Shown here in pieces: positions 27,201 through 34,215 of a stretch of 64,000 bases of DNA (positions are counted from its first letter, which is position 1; each line of letters starts with the position of its first letter). Both the position numbers and the translations under genes were made by a program. This DNA comes from an uncultured Methylibium sp. (GTDB lineage Bacteria > Pseudomonadota > Gammaproteobacteria > Burkholderiales > Burkholderiaceae_C), in the NCBI RefSeq assembly GCF_902826655.1, contig NZ_CADEFR010000001.1, forward strand, positions 119,388 to 183,387, read 5' to 3'. Under the pieces are notes generated by a model. The model was not told where the DNA came from. It saw nothing but the letters and a program-made list of their open reading frames with translations, and searched no databases.

Positions 27201-30200
27201 CCCCGATCCGAGCACGATGCGGCTGGCTCCGTTGCTACCGAAGAAGCCGCCGGCATTCGCGCTGTCGTGGATGACATCCGTGCCATCGCCGATATCGAAC
27301 AAGTAGCGGTTGCCGCCGCCCAACGCTTCCAAGGTGTCGTTGCCCCTCCCGCCCGACAGCATCGCTCCGCCCGGCCGTCCCACCACGTAGACACTCTGTG
27401 CGGTGCGTCCGCCATAGAGGATCTGCTGGCCTCCGGCGGTCTGCCCCCGAAACACGTCGTCGGCCAGGCGCCCGAAGACTTGACTCGCCGTCAACGAACC
27501 GTCGGAGAACGAGAAGGACTGCATTGCCCCAAAAGTCGTCGCCGTCAGCACAAGCCGCTCGCCGCCGGCCAGCCCGAGTACCACATCACCGTCACCGGTC
27601 AGCTGCAAAGTTTGCAGGCTCGCTATCGAGATCTCGTCGAAGACCACCCGGTTGTCGCCGTCCTCATCGTCGATGAGTTCGGTCAGTCCGGAATCACCGG
27701 GTATCAGGTCCCCAGCGGCGAACCGGTAGACATCGTCGCCCGCTCCACCTTCGAGTCGATCGATGCCTGTCCCGCCGAGAAGTGTGTCGCCGCCACCATT
27801 GCCCCGAAGCAGATCGTTCCCGCCATCGCCGTACAGCACGTCGCCCAGTTGGCTGCTCTCGCCGATCTCGACGATCTGGCTGTCGCCAACCAGGACGTCG
27901 TCGCCCGAACCTCCGCTCAAGGTGTCGGCGCCGCCGCCCCCTTCGAGCTCGTCGTCGCCCTCGCCGCCATCCAGATAGTCCGCGCCGTACTCAGCCTGAT
28001 CGAAGACGCGGCCGTCGCCGAGCAACGAGTCGTTGTCAGATCCCCCGTACAACGTGTCGGATCGAGCTCCGCCTTCGAGATAGTCATCCCCATCGCCGCC
28101 GCTCAACACGTCGTTGCCGTGCCAGATGGCATCGACGCGATGGTTGAGATCATCGTCGCCCCAGAGGCGGTCGTTGCCCGTCCCGCCTTCCAACGTGTCG
28201 TTGGCGCCGCCGCCGTGGATCTCGTCTGCGTCACCACCTCCGTCGAGGAGGTCGCTGCCGTGCGCTGCGCCCGACAAGGTGCGCGTCCCGGACCCATCGC
28301 CCCAGAGCAGATCGGCACCGTCGTCGCCGAGTAGCGTGTCGTCCTGCCCTCCACCCACCAGGGTGTCACGCCCCCCGCCACCGTCGAGCTGGTCCTGGCC
28401 GTGGGTCGCCAACGGCGTATCCACGTCGTTCTCCGCAAGATCGTCGCCCCACAACATGTCGTCATCAGCGCCCCCGTACAGCTGATCGCGCCCACCCTGG
28501 CCGACGAGCACGTCGTCGCCCAGGCCGCCTATCAGCGTGTCGTCGCCTTGCTGATCCGCTGGCGTGTACTCGGCGGTACCCGCAACACCTTGCCCGTCGC
28601 CCCAGATGTAGTCGTCGCCTGCATCGCCGAACAGCAGATCGTCGTCGCGCATGCCGATGATGTCGTCGTTGTCGTCTCCTCCGTGCACGACGTCCCTGCC
28701 GGCACCCGCCACGATGTAATCGTCACCGGACCCGCCATCGATCACATTGCTGTGAGTCTCCACATAGACCTGCCCGCCGTTGGTGAACTGCGGACTCACA
28801 TAGGCGCCTGTCACGCCGACGTAGCGCATGGTCGCCGTGTCACCCTGACGGCGCGGTACGTTGGCCCGCGCCGCCACCCAGCTGAACCCGCGGGCAACCT
28901 CCACGCCGGTCGTGGTGGGCGGCGTGAAATCCGTGCGCGTGGGCCGATCGATGCCACCGACCCCGCTGCCATAGATCAGGTCGTTGCCCGCACCGCCGTT
29001 GAGGGTGTCGGCGCCCAGGCCGCCGATCAGCAGGTCGTGGCCCGCGCCCCCTTCGAGCAGATCATGTCCCTCGCCCCCCGACATGCCATCGTTGCCGCCC
29101 AGTCCGCTCAAGCTGTCGTTCGTCTGGGTCCCGATCAGGATATCGGCCGCATCGGGCTGGCTACCGGCGCCAACGTAGCCGCCATCGGGCACAGTCGCAT
29201 AGGTCGTACCGGTGTACTGCTTGACGATGTCACCTGCCAACGCGTTGCCATTGGCTGGTGGGACCGTGATCTCGCCAGGCAGAACAACGCCGACATTGCG
29301 ATCCGGGCTCCAGCTCTCGATCCTGATGACGTCGTTGCGGTCGGAGAAGCTGATGAACAGGTCGCTGCGCCCCGCATCCATGGGCACCAGGCTGTAGTTG
29401 ATGCGTCGATCGGGGGTTTGCCATGCGCCTTCGGCGATCTTGATGGCGCCAGCGCCATCGATCTGCGCCAGCCCATCCACGAAGATGCCGCCTGAACCGT
29501 CGCTGTCGACCACCACATCGGCGCCCCAGCCGGCACCGAAGCCATAGACGTCCAGGCCTCCGCCGCCGAGGAGGCGATCGTTGTCGATGCCGCCGTTGAG
29601 CACGTCGTTGCCGGTACCGCCGAGCAGGGTGTCAGCACCGGCCCCGCCATCGAGGCTGTCGTCGCCGGCGTTGCCTTCGAGCCAATCGGCGCCACCCTGG
29701 CCTCTCAGGGTATCGGCGCCAGCGCCGCCGTAGAGGCGGTCGGCCTGGGCCGCTCCGCTGTAGCTCTCGTTAGCCGTTCCGCCGAACCAGATCTGCTGAC
29801 GTTGGGCGTCGGTCGTGAGCGATCCGATGCGGATGGTGCCGCCACTGATGGCGTCCGTGTAAAGCACGCCCGCCGCTCGCAAGGGCTCGATCACGCCATC
29901 GACGTTGCGCAGGTTGTTGGCGATCTGCGCCTGCAGCATCGTCATGCGATCTCTGAGGTAGGTGTCGCTGAAGTTCTGCGCGCCGCGTCCTGCTTCCACC
30001 TCGTTGCGATCAGCGATCCACTCAGTGCGCAGCGTTCCCCAATTCTGCGCCAGCGCGGCCTGCACGACGATGGCGTCGGCTTCATTGGCAGAGCGCAGCG
30101 TGAAGGGCGAGAGGCTGTACAGCGACAGGAACGCAGCGAAGTCGGTGCGTGCGGTTGCGGCCGCTTGACCGGCTGTCGGCACGAGGGTGACCCGGCCTGC

Positions 30201-31793
30201 TGCGCTGGTAAAGGCGGAGCTGGCGACCAGATCGCGCAGTTGGTTGTGCAGTGCGTTACGGTCGGCGAGGTTGGCCCAGGTGCCGCCTTCGAGCCGGCCG
30301 GTGAGCCGCGTCGCGTCCGGCCCCATGAAGATGCGGCTGAGCGCGTTGACGACGTTCTCCAGCACGTCGCCTTCTGCCACGCCTTGCGTGAAGGGCGTGG
30401 CCGCTGCCGCTGCGCTGCTGGCAGCGCGGAAGATCGCCTCGATGTCATCCTGGCTCGCGCTTGGCATCAAGCGCGACAACGCCGCCTGCACGCTCAGCGA
30501 GTCGACCAGCAGCACGAGACTGTGGGTGTCACCGAAGTCGTTCTGGTTGAAGCTCGGCACGAGTAAACGCCATTCACCGAAGACCATTCGCGAACCGGAG
30601 TTCCAAGGAACCGAGGTCAACACATTGCCGCGGTACAACGGCTGGTCTTCAATGAAGACCGGCGTGGCCTCGCCGTAATGGTGCTGCGAGTTCGCGACGG
30701 CCGAGGGCAGCGGCGCGCCGTAGATGTCGTAGATCGGCGAGAGGCCGGCCAGACTCAGCGGAGCACGGTTGGTCGCGTAGGCTGCACCGAGACCGTCGGT
30801 CAGCAACGAGGCGAACGAGTTTGTCGTCGCCTGCGCCTGCCACACGGCGAGTTGGTAGTCGAGTCGGGTTGCGTCGATGGAGGTGGCGACCACCGGCTGA
30901 GCCGCGCCACCGTCTCCGCCGCTGGGAAGTCCTGCGTTGATGCGGTTCGCTTCGTAGAGCACGCGACGGCTGCGCGAGACCGCTTCGATCAAGACGTTCA
31001 GTTCGGCCGTGGTCTGCGCACCCACGGTGATACCGTTCCTGGCGCCGACCAGGTCGGTCAGCGCCTGATCCATCTGAGCCAAGGTCGCCGAGCCGTCGAG
31101 CCGCGCGCGCAGGTCGGTGTAGAACTGCGCTGCGATCGGTGCGGAGAACAAGGCCGCGCTGCCGTTGCCGCGCGCGGAGGAGAAGACGTTGAGCGCCTGC
31201 GTCAGAGTCGTGCCCGCGCTCAGCTCACCGACGCCTGCGCCGTTGAAGGTGTAGGTCGCGGTGATGCGTCCGGCCTGACCGGCATCGTTCATCAGCAGAT
31301 TGAGCGCCGTCGCGAGGTGGCCGCCGAGGCTGTAGCCGGTGACGCTGAAGTTCTGCCCAGCCAACGCGCCACCGGGCTGATTGAGCTGCGCCAGCCACGC
31401 CTGCATGTCGGCGATCTGGCCGAAGGCGAAGCCATGTTCCCTGATCTCGAGCGTGTTCGTCGCCATGTTGTCGCGCGCGGCGTCGTCGGCGAATTCGGTG
31501 GAGCGGAGGCTGACGACGAGCTGGCCGTTCACGAGACCGCGCGTCGGATCGTTCGAACCGGTGTACCTGAAGACCGTGCCGCTGAAGCCGGTCGAGGTGT
31601 TGGCTTGGTGCGCGACGACGGTCCACTCGCGGGCGAACTGGGCGGCGTCTACATCGGTGAACTTGCTGCTGCGGTCGTTCCCAAACACAAGTGCCTCCGC
31701 ACTTGCTTGGTTGCCAAAGCGCTCGAGGCGCGCCTCAGCGGCCAATTGAAGCTGAGCGAAGGTCAGGTACGTCGAAGCTGTTGGCATGTTCAT
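21237..31793 (-). CDS. Giant RTX protein with N-terminal lipase-like alpha/beta hydrolase domain
   Basis: A protein of about 3,518 residues. The start at 31793 overlaps the upstream stop by ATGA; ATG at 31787 has a better-spaced GA-rich Shine-Dalgarno and is the alternative. Residues about 1-450 form a lipase-type hydrolase: the nucleophile elbow GYSLGGH has Ser155, and a later DTHSLVLLVDS segment may supply the catalytic His. From about residue 670 there are long arrays of calcium-binding nonapeptides (GGAGNDxLxGGxGxD), broken by several hemolysin-related FADGTxW domains. Six copies of an 81-residue unit lie near the C-terminus. The last 140 residues (final LSDGS domain, then LLLDAMAQFDPP) look like the uncleaved type I secretion signal. 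It is the last gene of the secretion operon. Likely a secreted or cell-surface hydrolase; adhesin and toxin functions are both possible. GC content is visibly lower than in the neighbouring core genes. Confidence 0.9.
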   Translation of the reverse strand: MNMPTASTYLTFAQLQLAAEARLERFGNQASAEALVFGNDRSSKFTDVDAAQFAREWTVVAHQANTSTGFSGTVFRYTGSNDPTRGLVNGQLVVSLRSTEFADDAARDNMATNTLEIREHGFAFGQIADMQAWLAQLNQPGGALAGQNFSVTGYSLGGHLATALNLLMNDAGQAGRITATYTFNGAGVGELSAGTTLTQALNVFSSARGNGSAALFSAPIAAQFYTDLRARLDGSATLAQMDQALTDLVGARNGITVGAQTTAELNVLIEAVSRSRRVLYEANRINAGLPSGGDGGAAQPVVATSIDATRLDYQLAVWQAQATTNSFASLLTDGLGAAYATNRAPLSLAGLSPIYDIYGAPLPSAVANSQHHYGEATPVFIEDQPLYRGNVLTSVPWNSGSRMVFGEWRLLVPSFNQNDFGDTHSLVLLVDSLSVQAALSRLMPSASQDDIEAIFRAASSAAAAATPFTQGVAEGDVLENVVNALSRIFMGPDATRLTGRLEGGTWANLADRNALHNQLRDLVASSAFTSAAGRVTLVPTAGQAAATARTDFAAFLSLYSLSPFTLRSANEADAIVVQAALAQNWGTLRTEWIADRNEVEAGRGAQNFSDTYLRDRMTMLQAQIANNLRNVDGVIEPLRAAGVLYTDAISGGTIRIGSLTTDAQRQQIWFGGTANESYSGAAQADRLYGGAGADTLRGQGGADWLEGNAGDDSLDGGAGADTLLGGTGNDVLNGGIDNDRLLGGGGLDVYGFGAGWGADVVVDSDGSGGIFVDGLAQIDGAGAIKIAEGAWQTPDRRINYSLVPMDAGRSDLFISFSDRNDVIRIESWSPDRNVGVVLPGEITVPPANGNALAGDIVKQYTGTTYATVPDGGYVGAGSQPDAADILIGTQTNDSLSGLGGNDGMSGGEGHDLLEGGAGHDLLIGGLGADTLNGGAGNDLIYGSGVGGIDRPTRTDFTPPTTTGVEVARGFSWVAARANVPRRQGDTATMRYVGVTGAYVSPQFTNGGQVYVETHSNVIDGGSGDDYIVAGAGRDVVHGGDDNDDIIGMRDDDLLFGDAGDDYIWGDGQGVAGTAEYTPADQQGDDTLIGGLGDDVLVGQGGRDQLYGGADDDMLWGDDLAENDVDTPLATHGQDQLDGGGGRDTLVGGGQDDTLLGDDGADLLWGDGSGTRTLSGAAHGSDLLDGGGDADEIHGGGANDTLEGGTGNDRLWGDDDLNHRVDAIWHGNDVLSGGDGDDYLEGGARSDTLYGGSDNDSLLGDGRVFDQAEYGADYLDGGEGDDELEGGGGADTLSGGSGDDVLVGDSQIVEIGESSQLGDVLYGDGGNDLLRGNGGGDTLLGGTGIDRLEGGAGDDVYRFAAGDLIPGDSGLTELIDDEDGDNRVVFDEISIASLQTLQLTGDGDVVLGLAGGERLVLTATTFGAMQSFSFSDGSLTASQVFGRLADDVFRGQTAGGQQILYGGRTAQSVYVVGRPGGAMLSGGRGNDTLEALGGGNRYLFDIGDGTDVIHDSANAGGFFGSNGASRIVLGSGIEESDLRFSLAQGDLIIHVGEGTTDSIRLTSAYGESLAAPLPIDRIEFADGTSLDLLARYAEGFDVTGTETGERLAGSNGPDRLDGGGGDDYLNGGAGSDTYVWGLGRGSDEVTESSSASDVDIVQLDGSLTSANLLLLRLGTSLILHARTSAECLTIYDHFGALGIEQIAFSDGTRWTRSDIEARLTNELTEGNDTVFGSGQADTMAGFGGADALYGGAGGDFLDGGVGNDQLAGQDGDDRVLGGDGNDQLAGGPGSDQLDGQSGVDYLFGGEGNDLLSDDRFDDDLWGDSGDDTLVGGRYANGGSGSDTYVLTAWPESTAISIEERVGADGGVDRLEMPAGVGLNELRFFRQVTYSWDDLFIEREGSFGRVWLRAYFQDDVARSGLEEIRLSDGTVLRRADVISRLEVHPLQTTDGDDGILGLRLSETIDGGAGNDTLDGSLGDDVLLGGEGDDDLSGGDGNDTLRGGAGYDRVTTGAGSDAILFGRDSGRDFVSHEAIVGAAADRIVFDADVDPNQVTLTRDESSLIVHISGSTTQMTVNGFYFMNAAGQPTTSVRSIEFADGTVWGHAAILARSVTPGVIVETTPQGIDTVTVGASATLAVGQENLTLGGELGARLVGNELDNVIRGGAGDDALNGPGLDDAMRRDGFTDLWRWSLLGYPEFSYVVRGGSDTLIGGAGDDLYFTTSSNGENLYSIYYESDIGSADDAVIESLGGGTDTVVTTAYFETLDPHVENLVAINRQSFTRNVPGDWPTPIHHAYAGNDLGNRIDASRVPGSVRLDGGGGADVMIGNSFDPNVYVVDHADDLVIESGSAESPAIDAVESSVSYELAPEIESLVLTGSAAIDGTGNALDNLLDGSGNGAINRLVGGAGNDRYRIGAGDQVVERADEGRDTVIVGAGSAPQAIYSLSDYLNVEGLTLEASAGAAALIGTTLDDELTGNVSPNLFEGGQGDDTMHDGRERESVWGNSMRSGADSMYGGDGNDVIFVSGGGDVVHGGAGADRIVIDTAVAQDSSVAVHFGHGEGHDTIEAFYSPRPSVTVRFGPAVSSSDLRVERQGADMILVLSSTSESVRLMQAFDSAESQTLTGYVGGAAFADGVFLEAGHLAARWLAGNENQASDGRDVLLGGSGNDVLTAGGGDDVLWGQGGDDDIAGGSGNDTLRGGVGDDVYRFEAGGGHDTIREEGGYDRVLLGDGLLAEEASVFAEGSSVLIEFSSGGSLLLADVLSPGGSQIIEAIEFANGTVWTAPMLRFMAAQVRGTESADTLVGTADAEQILGLGGNDSIDGLGGDDLLQGGSGNDTLVGSAGIDTLEGGSGNDLYRADASDVIVEQADGGSDTIESAVTWRLPDHVERLQLTGGTPIDGYGNVAANALLGNGASNLLDGEGGVDTMTGYGGDDLYVVDHAADVVVEASNAGIDTVQASVGWSLGSNIEHLALTGAAAINGTGNTLSNRLAGNGAANRLDGGSGVDTMLGGAGDDVYVVDNASDFVVELAGEGIDRVESSVSHVLGADIEHLTLTGTASTNATGNAAANSLTGNSGVNRLDGGAGADSMTGGAGNDTYVVDTLEDLITELSGGGTDTVESVISWTLGAQLENLTLTGTAVASATGNSLANTLRGNSGNNVLSGLAGSDTMIGGTGDDTYVVDVTTDVVTESASQGTDLVQSAVTWTLGSNVENLTLTGSSTIHGTGNTLSNVLIGNSASNTLTGGDGHDTIDGGAGTDSMVGGNGDDVYFVNVSTDVVTEASSAGTDLVNSVVTWTLGSNVENLTLTGSSAINGTGNTLNNVLTGNAAANTLAGAAGNDIYVGGLGNDSLTDSSTSSADVYRWGLGQGNDSVSDAGGSDRIEILPGVSSAQVTLARSGNNLQIGISGASDVLTVLNWYTSSANRIEEIRLSDGSIIGAAAAPQSVTTGSVSALGERAMADSETMPSPWRGPATATAWLIASKSDLLLDAMAQFDPPAGVVLAGDADRLVTTMPALAANAM
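21800..23260 (-). repeat. Six tandem ~243-bp units in the RTX gene
   Basis: Units encode about 81 residues each with the frame DTMxGGxGDDxYVVD...DVVxE...GxDxVxSxVxWxLGxNxExLxLTG...GTGNxLxNxLxGN. Anchor points (the codons for ExLxLTG) fall near 23133, 22890, 22647, 22404, 22163 and 21893 in plus coordinates, which gives a period of 243 bp for the first units and about 270 bp for the last. The last two units are the most alike. Confidence 0.85.
28702..28750 (-). repeat. Segment shared with the mini-RTX gene, copy in giant RTX gene
   Basis: This 49-bp stretch encodes the NVIDGGSGDDYIVAGAGR region. It matches 32801-32849 at about 40 of 49 bases in the same orientation and frame, more than expected from the generic nonapeptide pattern alone. 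Confidence 0.6.
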
Positions 31794-32737
31794 TCTCTCT
31801 TGATTGGTTGAAGAACCTTGTTTGCAAATCTGGCAGTGAAGCCGACCTGAGTGCGTTTGCCGCCAGCGTCCAGCTTCGGAGGACAAGCTACTTCGGCAGC
31901 GAATCCCCACGGCGACCGAAAGCTGCCTTGCCTGCCCGCGCCTTGCCCTCGATCTACCATGTAGCCGCGACGCTCGGCAATGACTTCGTTGTTCGAAAGA
32001 TCGATGGCCTTCAACGAGCCACCAGCGATCCAGTGCTCGCGGTCCTCACGGGTCGAGATGTCGTCCCAGGTGATCCCGTAGCGCGCAGTCGGCTTGTCGA
32101 TCGGCTCACGCTCGAAAGAGACGCGGTAGCTGAACGACGGAGGATCTTTTCCCTCCTCTCGCTTGAGCTTGGCTACTCCTTCGGCCGTCCATGACGGCGG
32201 GAGCTTCATTGCACCGAAGTAGCGATACCAGCGGCCATCTTTCGGATCGATCGTCTCGACGAAAGCATAGGCGCCTTGGTGCTGCTTGGCACCCTCGGGA
32301 CTGAACTGCACACCGCGGGTAACTCGCACGAGTTCGATCAAGCAGCCTTCACCCCAGCAGTCTTGGCCATATGGATCGTCCAGCTTGAACTGATCGTCGA
32401 GATTCGGGCCTGGCTCGCGCCACTTCATCCACACCACACCCTCGACGTTCTCGACAGTGCGCGTGATCCTCTCGCCCGCGGACTTGCACCTCTGCTCGAA
32501 CAGCGCCATCGCTTCCTTCCATCGGCTATGCGCCTTGTGCTGCTGCCACATGCCGCTGACTGGCATGGCACCGAACACGACGAGCACGATGCCCGTCGCC
32601 CAAGCCTTGCCGCCGGTCGTCTTCGGCTGAGCGAGCGCGATCACCACCGCAATGGCAGCGAGCAGCCAGTAGACGACGCCGATGCTCGTAAGCACCGAGC
32701 CAAACGGCGTCAAGTCGATCGGTCCGCCGAAGTTCAT
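31790..32737 (-). CDS. Two-helix membrane protein coupled to the RTX hydrolase; possible immunity protein
   Basis: A 315-residue protein, family not firmly recognised. Residues about 14-36 and 45-63 are hydrophobic helices; the remaining 250 residues are soluble, with blocks such as FEQRCKSAGERITRTVENVEGVVW and KLDDPYGQDCWGEG. The gene overlaps both neighbours by exact ATGA junctions (mini-RTX upstream, giant RTX downstream), so it is made in step with the RTX hydrolase. A membrane-anchored soluble domain encoded directly before a secreted lipase-like protein is the usual layout of an immunity or chaperone protein. I recall similar proteins beside lipase effectors in other proteobacteria but cannot verify it here. 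No catalytic motif seen. Confidence 0.75.
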   Translation of the reverse strand: MNFGGPIDLTPFGSVLTSIGVVYWLLAAIAVVIALAQPKTTGGKAWATGIVLVVFGAMPVSGMWQQHKAHSRWKEAMALFEQRCKSAGERITRTVENVEGVVWMKWREPGPNLDDQFKLDDPYGQDCWGEGCLIELVRVTRGVQFSPEGAKQHQGAYAFVETIDPKDGRWYRYFGAMKLPPSWTAEGVAKLKREEGKDPPSFSYRVSFEREPIDKPTARYGITWDDISTREDREHWIAGGSLKAIDLSNNEVIAERRGYMVDRGQGAGRQGSFRSPWGFAAEVACPPKLDAGGKRTQVGFTARFANKVLQPIKRE

Positions 32738-32961
32738 GCGACCTCCTTCTGTATGAAGCTGCCGTCGTTGCCCGCGACGCCGCCGATCATGTCGGCGCCC
32801 GCACCCGCAACGATCCAGTCGTCGCCGGCTCCACCCTCGATCACATTGCCATCGTCCTCTGTAGTGCCGGGATTCAAGCCATCGATGGCTAGGCTGACGC
32901 CCGACGCCGCGACTGCTGCTGCCACCGTTGCAAACAATCTTGGTAGAGCTTTGCTGGTCAT
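32734..32961 (-). CDS. Mini-RTX protein (75 aa) with signal-like N-terminus
   Basis: A 75-residue protein starting MTSKALPRLFATVAAAVAASG, which looks like a signal peptide or membrane anchor (cleavage possibly after SLA). The second half contains three RTX-type nonapeptide turns (EGGAGDDWIVAGAGADMIGG) and ends FIQKEVA. It overlaps the glycosyltransferase stop and the membrane-protein start by ATGA at both ends, which argues that it is a real gene. Part of it is near-identical in DNA to a segment within the giant RTX gene. Function unknown: a calcium-binding cofactor, decoy, or remnant of an RTX gene start are options. Confidence 0.65.
   Translation of the reverse strand: MTSKALPRLFATVAAAVAASGVSLAIDGLNPGTTEDDGNVIEGGAGDDWIVAGAGADMIGGVAGNDGSFIQKEVA
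32801..32849 (-). repeat. Segment shared with the giant RTX gene, copy in mini-RTX gene
   Basis: Encodes NVIEGGAGDDWIVAGAG. About 40 of 49 bases are identical to 28702-28750. Suggests that the mini gene arose by duplication of an internal piece of the large gene or of a common ancestor. Confidence 0.6.
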
Positions 32962-34214
32962 ACCGTCTCTCCAATGAGTTCAGTCTTGCTCACCATCGGT
33001 CGCATGCAGATGTCCGCTGACGCGAGCAGCCAGTCGTAGCCGGCCACGCCGTGTTTCTGTGCATACGCTTGGACATCCGCGATTGCAGCGCACCGCTGTC
33101 TCTCCTGTCTACTGGGATCGGTCAACATCTGACTGATCCGCCTGCTCAGTGCGTCGCTGTTGAAGAATCCAACCAGGCTAGCGCTGTGGCCATCGGTGAC
33201 TACCTCCCGTACCGGCGCCGTGTCCGACGCCACGATCGGCGCCCCACAAGCCATCGCCTCGAGCAGTGACCAGCTCAGCACGAAAGGGTAGGTCAGATAG
33301 ACATGCGCGGCTGAGATCTGCAGCACTTTCAGGTACTGCGCATAGGGCACGCGGCCGAGGAAGTGCGTCCGCGCCGCGTCGAGCTTCACTTCTCTCAGCA
33401 TCCGCTCTCGCCAGTTGGCGGCGTCGCGCGGTCGCCTGCCATAGCTCACATCGTTGCCGCCAACGATCAGCGCATGGCACCGTGGATTGATCTTCTGGAG
33501 CTGCTCCAACGCGCGCATGAAGATGTGGAATCCCCGGTAAGGCTCGAGGTTGCGTGCGACGTAAGTGACGACCGGATCCCCGACTCGCAGCGTCACCCCG
33601 CTGGGCGTGGTCAGCGGGGCCTGCGGATCTGGTCCGAGCGCGTGCGTGGCGATCCCTTCATGCTGAACCGCGATCTTCGGGCGGAACACCTCCGGATGCC
33701 GACTCCACTGCCACCGGGTGGGCGTGACCGCAGCATCGCAGTTCGTGAGGTTCAGCGTGTGCAAGGCGTTCCATGTCCGGATCCGCGCACGATCGTCGAA
33801 GCTCAGCGGGAACTCGGGGTCGAAGCCGAGGTCGGCACCATCGGCCTGGTAATACCACTCGCAGAAGTGGACGAGCCGCGCATCGGGAAACACGTCTTTC
33901 GCGTACAGAGTCTCGCCCCAGCCCGGGTGCGCCAGGATGACATCGGGCACGAAACCACTGCGTCGCATCTCGAGCATCGCGCGGGCAGTGGCCTGCCCAT
34001 GCAGCGTAGCGGTCTCCATCTGCCGGAGATAGTGGTGCTGCTGCGGCCCGGGTCCGCGCAGAAGCCGATACCGGACCAGCCGCTCGAACCCTGCCAGTCC
34101 GGGAGCCGTATCGCGACCGAGCGCGCGAACGTCCCAGCCCGGCCTCTGGGACCAGGCACTGACCAGGTGCCCGAACTGACCGGGGAAGTTCTGGTGAACG
34201 ACGAGCAGGCGCAT
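32958..34214 (-). CDS. GT4-type glycosyltransferase inside the type I secretion operon
   Basis: A 418-residue cytoplasmic GT-B enzyme. It starts MRLLVVHQNFPGQFGHL, as in many group 1 glycosyltransferases. The C-terminal half has VTYVARNLEPYRGFHIFMRAL and the sugar-nucleotide site YPFVLSWSLLEAMACGAPIVASD (E followed by the conserved AMACG). Sugar donor and acceptor are not deducible. It lies 1 bp after the HlyD-like gene and overlaps the mini-RTX gene by ATGA. This placement suggests that it modifies the RTX protein or another product of the operon before secretion; a cell-envelope role is the alternative. Confidence 0.88.
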   Translation of the reverse strand: MRLLVVHQNFPGQFGHLVSAWSQRPGWDVRALGRDTAPGLAGFERLVRYRLLRGPGPQQHHYLRQMETATLHGQATARAMLEMRRSGFVPDVILAHPGWGETLYAKDVFPDARLVHFCEWYYQADGADLGFDPEFPLSFDDRARIRTWNALHTLNLTNCDAAVTPTRWQWSRHPEVFRPKIAVQHEGIATHALGPDPQAPLTTPSGVTLRVGDPVVTYVARNLEPYRGFHIFMRALEQLQKINPRCHALIVGGNDVSYGRRPRDAANWRERMLREVKLDAARTHFLGRVPYAQYLKVLQISAAHVYLTYPFVLSWSLLEAMACGAPIVASDTAPVREVVTDGHSASLVGFFNSDALSRRISQMLTDPSRQERQRCAAIADVQAYAQKHGVAGYDWLLASADICMRPMVSKTELIGETV

Positions 34215-34215
34215 G

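Noticed and set aside
22218-28334. Long plus-strand open frames (up to about 1,180 codons) opposite the RTX gene
   Set aside because: They mirror the repetitive glycine/aspartate codons of the RTX gene, lack known motifs and ribosome binding sites, and the minus frame is clearly the coding one.
21800-29760. CRISPR-like regular repeats
   Set aside because: Periodicity is due to in-frame RTX codons and protein repeat units; there are no constant repeats with unique spacers and no cas genes.
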